Assembly: GCA_000727475.1 (NCBI GenBank)
Contig: KL647315.1
Location: 1,661,373 to 1,725,372, forward strand
Direction: 5' to 3'
DNA: 64,000 bases
Source of the DNA: Sarcocystis neurona
Taxonomy: Eukaryota; Apicomplexa; Conoidasida; Eucoccidiorida; Sarcocystidae
The translations under genes were made by a program, and so were the position numbers. How positions within the stretch are numbered: the first letter of the stretch is position 1; each line of letters opens with the position of its first letter. This document shows positions 35,381-47,100 of this stretch, piece after piece. The notes beneath the pieces are model-generated. The model was given only the letters and a program-made list of their open reading frames with translations. It was not told where the DNA came from and ran no database searches.

Positions 35381-38129
35381 ATGGTAAACCGCTGCTGCGG
35401 ACGAGGGGGAGGGCGCAGGCGGCGGCGCAGACGGCTGCTGCCGCGTGGGAACCGGCGCGGGCAAGAAGAGCAGCAGGAGCGGGGCGGAGGCGGAGAAGAC
35501 GAAGAGCAGCAGCAGCAGAAGAAGTTGCTGTCGGCTGTTGCAGAGGAGTCGGAAGAATTCACAGAGAGCGAGACAGAGCCAGACACCACGCCCCCGCCCA
35601 GGCGCATGCACCACCGCCTTCCTGCCAAAATTCAGCGAGAAGTTTTAGAAGATATTCAGGGAAGGACCAAGTTGAGGCCGACTGAAATCCAGGCTCTCTA
35701 CAAGCGGTAAACGAGCTTCTCTTCATCCTCTTCCCTTCCCTGTCCCTCCGAATGTACAGCATCTCGTCTCCGTGTCCCCCGTCTCGTCTCCGTGTCTCCC
35801 GTCTCGTCTCCGTGTCTCCCGTCTCGTCTCCCTTCTGCCTTTCTGTCCCGCCCCCCTTTGCTGCTCCCCCTCTCTCTGCGTCTTCTTCTCCGTCTCCTCC
35901 CTTTTTTATCTCCCTGTTCTCCCTCGCGTTGTCTCGTCTCCCTTCCGTGCTGTCACTCCTGCTGCTCTGCTTCCCTCTCTCGTCTCCCCCTCCCGTCTCG
36001 TCTCCGTGTGCTTCTCCTCCTTCGCTTCCCTTCCTCTCCTCCTCTCCGTCCCTTCCCCTCCCATTTCTTTTTTTTTGGCGAGGTGGCTGGCTGGACTTCG
36101 TCTCTCGACACGTGCGGCCCTCCCGTCTTGTGCAGCACCCGCCACTACACCTTCTTAACACGGCAACAAGGACAGCAAGAAGCGGTCACACAGGTATATC
36201 AGTACGCATATATATATGTATAGAAAGCGAGACAGAAAGAGATAGATAGACACATCTACTCACGTACGTATATACATGTGCATACATATATATACGTCAG
36301 CAGCAAGGATAGCATGCATGCACAAACACACACATATACGTGTATATATATATTCACGTCGGCGTACATACATATATACGTACATACATACGTACACATA
36401 AGCATATCTGTACTGTATATATATGTGGACCCTTACTCATTGACACATTACATATATTTATCTACGTATACAAATATACACATCAGCAACAAGGGTAAAA
36501 TGCAGTCACTCACACATATATGTAGATAGAGAGAAATTTACTCAGGTACATATATATATAGATACACGTTCATGTCCATACATTTATATGTATATGTATA
36601 TACGTGTGTATATGTATATACGTGTGTATACTATGGTTTTCTGTGCCGATTTGTGCTTGTGATATAGTTTGACGTGAGAGTGTATCTTTTGCTTCGTCTC
36701 TTCTCCGTGGCGGGGCTCCTCACCCTTTTGTGCTTCTCTTTTGTGGTCCCCCCCACTTTCTCTGCCTTTCCCCTGTCTCCTTCGGTCGCTCCCGTGGCTT
36801 CCCGTCTCCTGTCTCCGTCTGTCCGTCTGCGTTGCCGTCTCCGGGCTGCTGCTCTCGCCTGCTGTCTCCGTCTCTCCGTCTCCCGCCTTCGTGGCCTCCG
36901 CCGCTTCTGCTGCTCCTCGCCATCCTCTCTTCGCTGCCCCACACAGTGGCCGCCTCCTCTGCTCCCGTCTCGTCTCCGTCTCCGTGTCGCCGTCTCCGTG
37001 TCTCCGTCTTCTGTCTTTCGTCCCGCACCGCCCCACAGCCGTGTCTCTGCCCCGCTGCCTTTTCTTCTTCTTCTTGCGGCTTCGTCGCTCGGTGTCTTCT
37101 GCCCAGCTTCCGGAAAATAGCTCCCGACGGGTGCCTGCCCTTCTCCCGTTTCTGCGACACTCTTGGCGTCCTCGGGATGCTCGGCGAAACCTTCCTTGCC
37201 GAAAGGTTGTTCAAAGCCTTCGACACAAACAGAGACAACGAGGTATTGCCCTTGCAAGAAAAAAAGCTTCCCTTCCACGAAAAAAAGCTTCCTCTTCCTA
37301 TTCTTCTTCGTTTCCCTTTTCGTTATGACAAGTCCTCTTCTTCGTCCCCTTTCTTCTCCCCTTTCTTCTCCCCTTTCTTCTCCCCTTTCTTCTTTTTCGT
37401 GGCTTTTGCTGTTCTCTGCTGTTTTGCTCCTTTTTGGGTTCTCCCCCTTCGTCTCCCTTTTCCTGTTTGATTGCATGTCCCTTCCCACACTCCCCCCCCC
37501 CCCTCTAATTCCCGCCCCTTCTCCTCCTCCTCGTCACGCGTGGGCCCTCCTTTTGCGTCCGTCTCGTCTCGTCCGCCTGCCACACACGCACAAGGCGTCT
37601 CTCTGCTTCTCCCTCCCCACAGTAATATGTGCGTGCATGCATGCATCCGCGTGCATGTGTTTCGCTTCTCGGTAGCTTCTTCTTCTCGGCGCCCCCCTTT
37701 TCTCTCGTTTACGGCGATTCTTCCTTCCCTGTGTCTGCATGCATATCGCAACCCCCCCCCCCCATCCCTTCTCTCGGATGGGCGCCGCGTTTTTCTTCGG
37801 CGTCCTCCGTCGCCGCTTCTCCGTCATCCCCGCGCCGGCTTCTGCTGCGCACTTCGTGTGGGTGTCTCAGTCCGCATGCTGCCACTTCTTCCTTTTTGGC
37901 CGCCCAGTTCTGAACTTCTTCCCTTCCTTCTTTTGGCCTTTCTGAACTTCTCTTATCTTTGTCGGTTTGGTCCCCGCAACAAACCTCCTCGTCCCCTTTT
38001 CTGCGCGTCTTTCTTTTTTCCTGCTGAAAAAAAGTTGAGTTTCTCAGAGTTCGCCGTGGCTCTGGGCGTCATGATGCGCGGCTCCGATGACGAAAAGTTG
38101 GACCTCTCCTTCAAAATTTTCAATCCGTC
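35381..38129 (+). CDS. PIPK exons 1-3: neuronal-calcium-sensor-like EF-hand block
   Basis: Exon 1 (35381-35706) has a basic Arg-rich start, a Gln/Glu stretch and LRPTEIQALYKR, and ends CG|GTAAAC. Exon 2 (37107-37242) continues FRKIAPDGCLPFSRF…, the degenerate first EF-hand; the P-D-G resembles the C-P-x-G of neuronal calcium sensors. The exon 2/3 junction (GAG|GTATTG … AAAG|TTGAGT) creates a canonical 12-residue loop, DTNRDNELSFSE, with Asp1, Asn3, Asp5, Ser9 and Glu12. Exon 3 (38035-38129) reads FAVALGVMMRGSDDEKLDLS… and ends TC|GTAAGT. The N-terminus is not MG, so N-myristoylation as in typical NCS proteins is not expected from this start. Confidence 0.8.
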
Positions 38130-41100
38130 GTAAGTGCTGCCAAATTCAGACACGCCTGAGGTTCTCTTCCGCTAACCCTCCCCATCGCCCTTGCTGAACA
38201 GACACACCTCTCTGCAGGCACACGAACAAAAATTCCTCTCCCCCATTACTGCCTTCCACACATGTCTCTCTATCTATATCTACATCTATCTATATCTATG
38301 TATCTGTGTGTATATCTGTCTACATCTGTCGACCCATATCTCTTTGTCTATCTATATATGTCAATCTATATACATCTATATCTATCTGCAGGTGTATCTA
38401 CACCTATTTGTCTAGTAAAGCTATATCTATCTATATTTGCCTATCTATACCTGTGTCTACATCTGTCCTTCTATACCTGTATCTATCTATATATATATAT
38501 CTGTGTATACCTATGTCTACATCTGTCTCTCTATACCTATATATATATATATGTATCTATCTGTGTATACCTATGTCTATATCTGTCTGTCTATACCTAT
38601 ATATACATCTATACTTATATCTATATATCTATATGTGTGTATCTATCTGTGTCTATAGATCTATATTTCTATCTGTCTATATCTATCGAGCTACTTTCCT
38701 TCCACTTGTGTAATATTTGTTTTCTGCATTTTCTTCTGCAGCGCCTTCGGCGGTAAACGCGTTTCTCGTGTATATACACACAAATACAAATGTTCGTTGA
38801 ATTTGGGGACGTTCTCTTGACCCGAGCGACGACTTCTCGGGAGGACAGGGAGAGGGAGAAGGGGGAAAGTTCACTTTTTTCTATTTTAATGGAGCTCCTT
38901 TCTCTGCGGATTTCTCTCAACGCCAGCCCAGCCTTCTTCCTGGGAATAAGTTTGTGGAAAACTTGTTGGGCCAAGTCACTTCTCCTGAACGTTCGAATAT
39001 TATCCTTCCACATCACGCGCCCTGTGGCAATAGCAGTCGCAGCAGCACACCTCGATGCATATCACGTCCATGTGCGTGTATAATATATATGTATATATGT
39101 ATATGTAGGGGGTGATGTTTTCCCTGCGTTTTGTTTGTGGGTGTGTCCCACTTGTGTATGATTTTTTCCTTGTTTTTATTTTCTTCCTTTGTGTCTGCTG
39201 CTGGTGATGGAAATCTGCGTGAGTGTGTGTGTGCGTGTGAGAGGGGGAGAGGCGTTTGTTTGCTTCTCCTGCTCTGCGTCTGGGGATCCCTGCATGCTTC
39301 TGCGTGGACGAGACGCCGCCGGGAGTAGAAAAAGGAAGTTGGAAAAGGAGACTACAAAAACGCATGCAGCAGGGTGGTAGAGGGAGGAAGGTGACTAGGG
39401 AAGTGTTTTGTCACTTAATACAGCAGCACGTCTTGACCGGTGTGGCTGCAGCAGCTGGGAGGCTGCAGCAGGAAGCGGTGCGGCCCGCAGATTTGCAGGT
39501 AGAGCACGTCGAGTCCGGTGTACGTACACCAGAAAGACAGACGGCAGCGGGGGGTGCGTCGATGGCGGAAGAGAGAGACGTGCATGGTGGTGGGCTGCAG
39601 ACGTGAAAGGCACATAGGAGTGCCGCGTGCGTAGGGCAGAAACGACGCGGTGGGCGGTGTACGTACAGCCGCAGGCAGTGGCCCGTTTGAAGGCAGTCAA
39701 GTGTACGTACACCAGAAAGACACACGTGGGAAGGCACAGGCGTACGACCTGGTATCCGAGTAGGGCGCACCACACCACACGTGAGGTTCCGCTGTACGTA
39801 CACCAGAAAGAGACTGAAGACGAGAGTCTCTGCACACAGAGAAGGCGGTGATTCTGGTGTCTGTACACCTGGAAAATATATTGCCAGCGCTTACAAAGTC
39901 GATGAATTGGGTGCATTTACAGCGAATGAAATACAGCGACCAGCTGCGCAGCACGGAAGGAAACTCGGGTGTACGTACACCACATGGAGAGAAACGATGA
40001 CTCGCTCGAAAGCCCTCACTAGTGCACGTGTGTGTGTGTCTGCACCTGCGCTGTACGAGAGGCAACTGGGGTGTACGTACACCAGGAGAGACAGATGACG
40101 AGAAACAGTTCCTCGGTCGAAAGCGCTACGAATACTCGGGTGCTTGTGTATTTTTGTTTTCTTTTCCGCCTTTCCCGGCCGGCTCTTTTGCTGCTTCGCT
40201 TTCTCTGTACTTTTCCTCTCACCTTCCGTTTCTTTACATCTTTCTGACCGTCGTCTTCTCTGTTTTTACGGAGGCATATTTGATCTGGATGGTGTTCTCT
40301 CTTGTTGTTTTTCTCCGTTTCTTCTGTCTTTCTGTTTCGTCCTCCTTTTCCTCGTAGCTCTTCGACGTCGTGCAACGTGCTTCTCTTGACTAAAGCCACA
40401 CATTTTCTTCTGCGGCGGAGATGAGGCCCACGTACTTCTCCTGTCGCCTCCTCAACTGCAGAGACACCCGCCAGAACACGTTTCTCTCGAAGAGATAATT
40501 TCTTCCGCGTACTGCGTCTTCTCCGCTCCTCTGCCGGCTGTCCTTTTTCCATGTTGATATCTTCCCCGTGTCTAGGGATGTCTACCCCTGTTCTTTTCTC
40601 TGTCTGCCTATCTCTCTTGCTTTCTACGACGCAGCACAGAAATGTATCTATTTGAACTTCCTATTATTGCTTTGAATATCTCTGTACGTACGTAGGTATA
40701 TATATATATGGATGGCATATATCCACCTGCGTATCGGCGCTCCAGTCGAGACGTACATATATTATCTATGGATCTATCTATACCTACCTGTATCAACCTA
40801 TATCTATCTATATCCATACATATATATATACTATAAATCCACACACGTAATGGCGATTCATTCGAGATGTATATATAATACATATCTACTTAGCTCTCTA
40901 TGTATCTATCTACTTATGAATATATATGTATATATGTGGGGGTGGTAATATGCCTGTGTGAGTGTGTACGTATTCGTATTCGTGTCTCTGTGTCTACGCG
41001 TCTACTTTTTTGTATATATCCCGACGTATACGTACAGCTGCTTTTCTGTCTGATTATCTTCTTATTTGTCTGTGTCCATGTCTCCCTGTCTTCCGGTGTC

Positions 41101-44100
41101 TGTGTCTCTGCATGTCTTTTCCTTAGTCGCTTCCTCTCTTCTTGGGTGTCTCCCTCTGCATGCGTTCTGGTGTGAATATGTAGTGCAAGCGTACATATCT
41201 ATGTGAGGCAGATGGTTCGCGTGAGAAACTCATTTTACCTTCCTCATCTGCAGGTACGGGGGAATAGCGACATGCCTGGCGGATTACGGATTATCAAGCT
41301 TTGATACGGAAGAGGAAGCGGCTGCTTCGACTGAAGATTTACTTCCTCTTCCCGCGACCGCCGGCTCCTTGCCGACTTCCACACCGACAGCAGCAGCAGC
41401 AACAGCAGCAACAGGCCCGCCAGGAGGAGCAGCAACCGCGGCAGCAAGCCCCACAGCAGCAGCAGCAACAGGCCTGGCAGGAGCAACAGCAGCAACAGCA
41501 GCAGGCGCCGCAGCAGCAGGTGGAGGAGGAAACATGTCGCTTCTTTCGTGGCGGACGGGAGCAGCGGCTGGGTCTGCAGTGTGCCGGGGCCTTGGCGGAT
41601 CTTCTTCATTTCCTTCCTTCGCTTCTTGTTCGTCTTTTGCCGCTGGTTCTTTGCCGCAGTCTTCGTCGGCGGGAGGGGCCCTCTCTTCTCCTGTCGCAGC
41701 ATCAGGTGCAGGAGCAGCAGAGAGTCCTGTGCGTCCGTCTTCGACGCCTCGGGCGTGGGCCGCCGCAGCAGCTGCGCGCTCCAGCAGGACTGCGGCAACA
41801 GGAAGCAGCCCAACCGCAGCAGAAGGACTTCCTGCAGCACCGGGCGGACCTGCTGCAGCAGCAAGCGGACGCGCTGCAGCACCAGGCGTCGAAGCAGCAG
41901 CAGACATGGCAGCAGCAGCAGGCATGGCAGCAGCAGCAGTGCCAGGAGGAGCAGCAGCAAGCGAAAGAAGCCGGACAAGCGGCACGGGGGGGGCGCTGCT
42001 GTTTTCCTCGTACACGTGCTCCTCGGCGTCGTCGTCAGCGACGCTCGGCGGGACAACAGCACGTGGCTCACCTGCTATTACAGCGACCTCCCGCTACGGG
42101 GGAACAGGGAGGGGCATGTCTCTGCGGCGCTACGAAAAAGTGAAGACGCAGGTCCTGCGTGATTCGATCGGCTACGGAGACTTCGTCCACCTCCTTGTCT
42201 GCGTCGACGCGACCCGGCGGGCGCTAGTGGGGGGCAGTCCGGCAGTCTTCGACGAAGCCGAGGTGCGCCGTGTTTTTTCGCAGTATTCCACCCTCCTTCC
42301 CGACGGCACAAGACGCATGCTCCTGCTGGATTTCAAACGAGCCGTCCGCACCTCGACGGCCTTTCTTTCTCTCCTCGGCGTGTTGCCTCAGCAGCTCGCT
42401 GCTGACACGTCTGCGGGACACCAGTGCTGGCAGACCAAGGCCAGTCTCCTTGCCAGTGAGTCTTCCACTCCTGTCTCGTCTCCCTCCTATACGTCGCCGA
42501 CTCACTTCTCCGCATTTCTCTTCGCCTTCGCATCTCCTCCCAAAACGCTCTTCTCTGCCGTGTCTCTCTCTCGCGCTGTCGCTGTCGCGCTGTCGCTGTG
42601 GCATTCTCGCCGTCTCCTTTCCTTTCTGAGTGCGGCGATTTTGTCTCTCGAGACGACTAGTCGCTCTTCCCTTCCTGCCGACTTCCTTTTTTACTTCTGC
42701 CGTCTGCCACGAAAGAAGCGATCCGTTTCCTCCTCCGCCTGCTGCTGTGGGGCCTGTTGCTGCTGTTGCTGTTGCTCCTGCCAGGCCTGCTGCTGCTGCT
42801 GCTGTGGGGCTTGCTGCCGTTGCTGCTGCTCCTCCTGGCGGGCCTGTTGCTGCTGTTGCTGCTGCTGTCGGTGTGGAAGTCGGCAAGGAGCCGGCGGTCG
42901 CAGGAAGCGGAGGGAAATCCTCGTTACCCCCTGTTCTTATAGAAGTGTTGGCCCCCCCCATCACCGCTCGACCCCTGCCCCTCTTGAGATCGCTTCCTCT
43001 CTGTCTGTGTCTCCTGCTCGAATTTTCTCCGTCGTCTCCGTCTCTCCCTCTTCTTCACTTCCTTTCCTTTTTCTGGACCATTCTTTTTCTCCCCTCTCCA
43101 TGGGGCATATATATATATATATATATGTACATATACCCCACACACAGAGACGTAGAGGCGCACTGCGTTTGTGTGTCTCGCGATGACCCTGCCACGTGTC
43201 TCCGCGTCTCTGTGTGTACGTCTGTTTGCTTCGTGTGGGGTCTGCGTTTTTTTCCCGTCTCGCGTATGGCCTGCAGAGGAGAGTCTCCGTCGTGCTGCGT
43301 CGTGCATCACTCGCTGGCAGTTCGGGTGTCCAGTGCGTGTGCTTCCTCCGTGGTTTGCCCACAGTTTCTGCTTTCGCTTGTTTCCCGTCTGCGGCGCATG
43401 TCTCGCTCTCCGTGCGTCTCCTCGCCTTATTCCTGCTGCAGGCTCGCGACGCGGCTTCTACTGGCCCGAAGGGGGCGGCGCGATTCTTGTGGACTCCCAG
43501 GCGACGCCGGTGCAGCAGCAGCAGGTGCAGCCGCAGCAGCCTCCGCAGCTGTCGCTGCTGCAGCACGTGCCGCTCCAACAGCAGCGGCAGGCGGCGCAGC
43601 AGCAACGACAGCAGCAGCTGCAGCTGCAGCAGCAGCAAGAACTTCTCGAAAAAGTTGAAGCGGAGTTGCTGCTGGTCAGGAAGGAATTAGAGAGTCTTGC
43701 GGCCATCACGGCGTCGCTTGTGAACTCAGCGAAGAGCGGCATGAAGTCCCCTTCAGGCGAATCACTGCTCTGCGCCCAGCAGCTGCTGCAGCAGCACGAC
43801 CGCTGGTCACCGAAAGGAGAAGACAGAGCAGCAGGAGAAAAAGGCAGGGCGGAGCAGCAGCCGTCTTGCACGCTCTGGGGTAAGCCAGTGGGAGAAATGA
43901 AGCTGCTGCTGCTCGATCTCTCTCCTCCGAGAAAACTGTTAGAATATGTCTTCCACTCTGCTGACCCTGCTCCTGTTGCCGCTGCCCTTGCTGCTGCTGC
44001 TGCTTTTGCTGCTGCTGCTGCTGCTTTTGCTGCTGCTGCTGCTGCTGCCTTTGCTGACGCTGTTGCTGTTGCTGCCGCTGTTGCTGTTGCTGCTGTTCTC

Positions 44101-47100
44101 TCTTCTCTTTTTCTTCTGCTGCTGCTTCTTCCCCCGCTCCCACTGCTGGTTCTGCTGCTGGTGCTGCTGCACTAGTTTGCTACTTTCTCTGTCGCTTTTT
44201 TTCAAGTTCTGCTGCTGCTGTGTGTCTCTGTCGGTCTGGGTCACTGCCGCAGCTGTGCCCTGATGTTTCCTTCTGCATCTGCTGCTGGATCAGCTGCAGG
44301 AGCAATTCCTTGTTCTTCACGTCTCTCTCTTTTCTGCTGCTGCTGCTGCGTGTCTGTGTGATGCTGGGGTCGCTGTCATCGCGCGGGGCTGCTGCTGCTG
44401 TTGCTCTGCTGCTGCCGCTGCTGCGTCTTGCCGGCGGACTGGGTCCCAGCAACGGGAGGAGGAGGAGGAGCAGAGGGAGACGAATTGTCGAAGCGACGCC
44501 AAGGGTCGAGGCAGTTCTCCCGGCAACTTTCTTCTGCAGTTCTGGCCTGCCGGACGCCGCAGTGGTCGATGAACTGCAACCATGTGATCGAGAGCGGGTC
44601 GGGAGGAGGAGGAGAAGGAAGCGTCGGCAGCAACGGCGCAGCAGAGCCGGTGTCTCCCGACCGCGGAGGAGTTGCAGTGGCGTGTGGGGCCGCAGCAGCG
44701 GGCGGGAGGGACGGAGGAAGAAGAAGCGACGAGGCCGGGGGGGCGATGTGGTCCGTGCAGCGGCAGCTGCAGCAGCAGCAGCGGGAGCTGCAGCACGAGC
44801 TGCAGCAGCAGCAGTCATTGGGACGGGAGCTGCAGCAGCAGCTGGAGCAGCATCACAGGCGGAGTCTGCAGGCTGACGAGAAGACGCAGCGGCAGCGCGA
44901 GATTGGAAAAGAGGAAATGACGCAGCTCCCGCTAGAAAAGCCATTTTTCAGTAGGACGCTGGATGAAATAGAGGAGGAGGAGGAGAAGAAGTGGCAGCAG
45001 GCACTCCTGCAGCAACGAAAGGAAGAAGAGAAAGCAGAGGACTGGGGACAGCTTCGCGAGGTGCAGCAGCGGCAGCGGCCTGAAGAGGAGAAGGAGCGGC
45101 AGCAGAGAGAGGAACGACAGCAGCAGTGGCTGCTGCGCAAGGCTCTCCGTTTGCTGCAGGGCGAAGGCAGACGCGCGTCCCGAGAGGCGGTAGAAACGGA
45201 AGGTGGGGAGGCATGCAGCAGACTAAGAAATCTTGAAATTCGTATTAATCATCTGCTGCACCTCTTGAACGAACAGGAGCGCTGCCCTGTCCTTGCAGCA
45301 ACTGCAGCAACAGCAGCAACGCCGGGCCTCACGTCCGCAGCAGACACAGCAGCAAGACTCTCGGGTGAGGCTGCAACAACAGCAGCAGCGACAACCGCGA
45401 AGGATACTGCAGCAGCAGCACTTGCGCTTCAATCGTCCCTCCTTCGATGTGAGCCTCCCACCCCGCGGACAGGTAGCGCTTTCCCACCGTCTGTTGCTGC
45501 TGCTGTGTCCGGGCCTCCGCTGCTGCTGTTGCTGCTGCTGCTGCGTCGGGGCGTCCGCTACTGCTCCAGTTCCTGTTGCTGCTGCTGCCGCGGGGCTTCG
45601 GATGCTGCTGTTTCCCTTGGTACTGCTGTTGCTGTTACTGCGGCTGCTTCTTCTCCCTCTCCTGCTGCCGCACCTGCTGCTACTGCTGCTGTCCGTGCTG
45701 CTGCTAGTGTGTGCGACTCCGACTAGGGGGGCGCCGCTGTTGCTGCTCCTTCCCGAGCGTGTGCTGCTGCCTCCCATTGTCTAGTCGTACGTACACATGT
45801 GTATAAAATAGTTGCACCATATATAGAATATATGTATATGTATGGGTATATTGACGACTGACTATCTGTCTGTTGTTCTCAATAGACGCAGACGACAAGA
45901 AGTGCGTGTGGCTTGTCAACGAAGTGGAAACTTGGCTGGGGGGTCACTTTCTTCTCTCTTCCCTTTCTCTCTTCTTCTTTGTCTCTCCTCATATATTTTG
46001 TCTGTATGTCTCACCCAGGCTGAGTCGCATGCATGCTGTCTGCAGCAGCAACAATACGCCTCCGGCGAGCTGCTTTCTCTTCCTCTCTCTATGGACGTTT
46101 CTCGCCGGATCGGTTTCTCTCTTTTCCTTCCATTATCTTTCATTTTCTCCCGTCTCTCCGCCGCCTTCTTCCTGTCTCTCTCTCCTTTTTTGCTGCTGTA
46201 GCGACGTGTGTATCTGGGCTCGTGGCTGGAGCGCTGCTGCTGCTGTTGCTGCTGCTGTGTTTTCCTCCCGCTGCTGCTGCGGGTGTGTTCGTCGCGCGGT
46301 CGGTGTGTTGCAGCGCGTGTGCGCAGGAGCAGCAGCGGAGAGAGAAGTTCAGTCCACTCGGAGAGACGGGGAAACGCGGACGACGGTCTCTCGTCTTCCC
46401 CTGCCAAAAAAATCACGATCCTCGTTGCTTCGGCGCCACGTTCTTCTCCGTCCCCAGACCCGTCCTTTGCTGCTGCTGCTGCAGCATCAGCGCCATTGCT
46501 TCATGCCGGCGTTGCTGCTGCTGCTGTCAAAGAAGCTGGCACGCGAGACTTCCTCTTCGACGCGTCTTCGGCCGCGCTGCACCCGAGGAATGATTCTTGG
46601 GACACCGGAGTAGTGCGTGTTTCTTCTCCTTCGGCTGCTCCTTTTGTTGCTGCCACTTCCCTCCTGCTGCTCTTCCTCCTTCTGGCCTTCTTTCTGCTGC
46701 TGCTGCTCTTCCCGCTGCTACCGCTCTGTCTCTTCGACGTGCTGTCCTGCTTCTCTTACAAGCGCCCCCCATCCAGAGAACTGCCGGTGCTTCCGCTGCT
46801 TTGCTGCTGCTCCTGTTGCTCGTCGTGCTGCTGCTCCTGTTGCTCGTCGTGCTGCTGCTCCTGTTGCTCGTCGTGCTGCTGTTGCTGCTGCTCTTGTGTC
46901 GCTGTTGCTGCTGCTCTTGTGTCGCTGTTGCTCTGGCTGCTTCTCCTCTTGCTGCTGCTCTCCCTGTTCCTGTTGCTCTTTTTCCTGCTGCTGCCGTTGC
47001 TGTTCTCCCTGCAGCTCTTCTTGCTGCTCGTCCTGCTGCTGTTGCTGCTGCTGCTGTTGCTGCACCTCTCGCGGCAGTTGTTTCCTAATTACCTGCGGCT

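Noticed and set aside
36584..37488. Minus-strand Lys/Arg/Glu-rich ORFs up to 285 codons
   Set aside because: They are antisense to pyrimidine-rich intron 1 and to PIPK exon 2; the composition follows from the GTCTCC repeats.
38742..38752. 11-nt microexon between PIPK exons 3 and 4
   Set aside because: It fits exon 3 in phase, but then exon 4 reads into a stop; direct joining of exons 3 and 4 keeps the frame.
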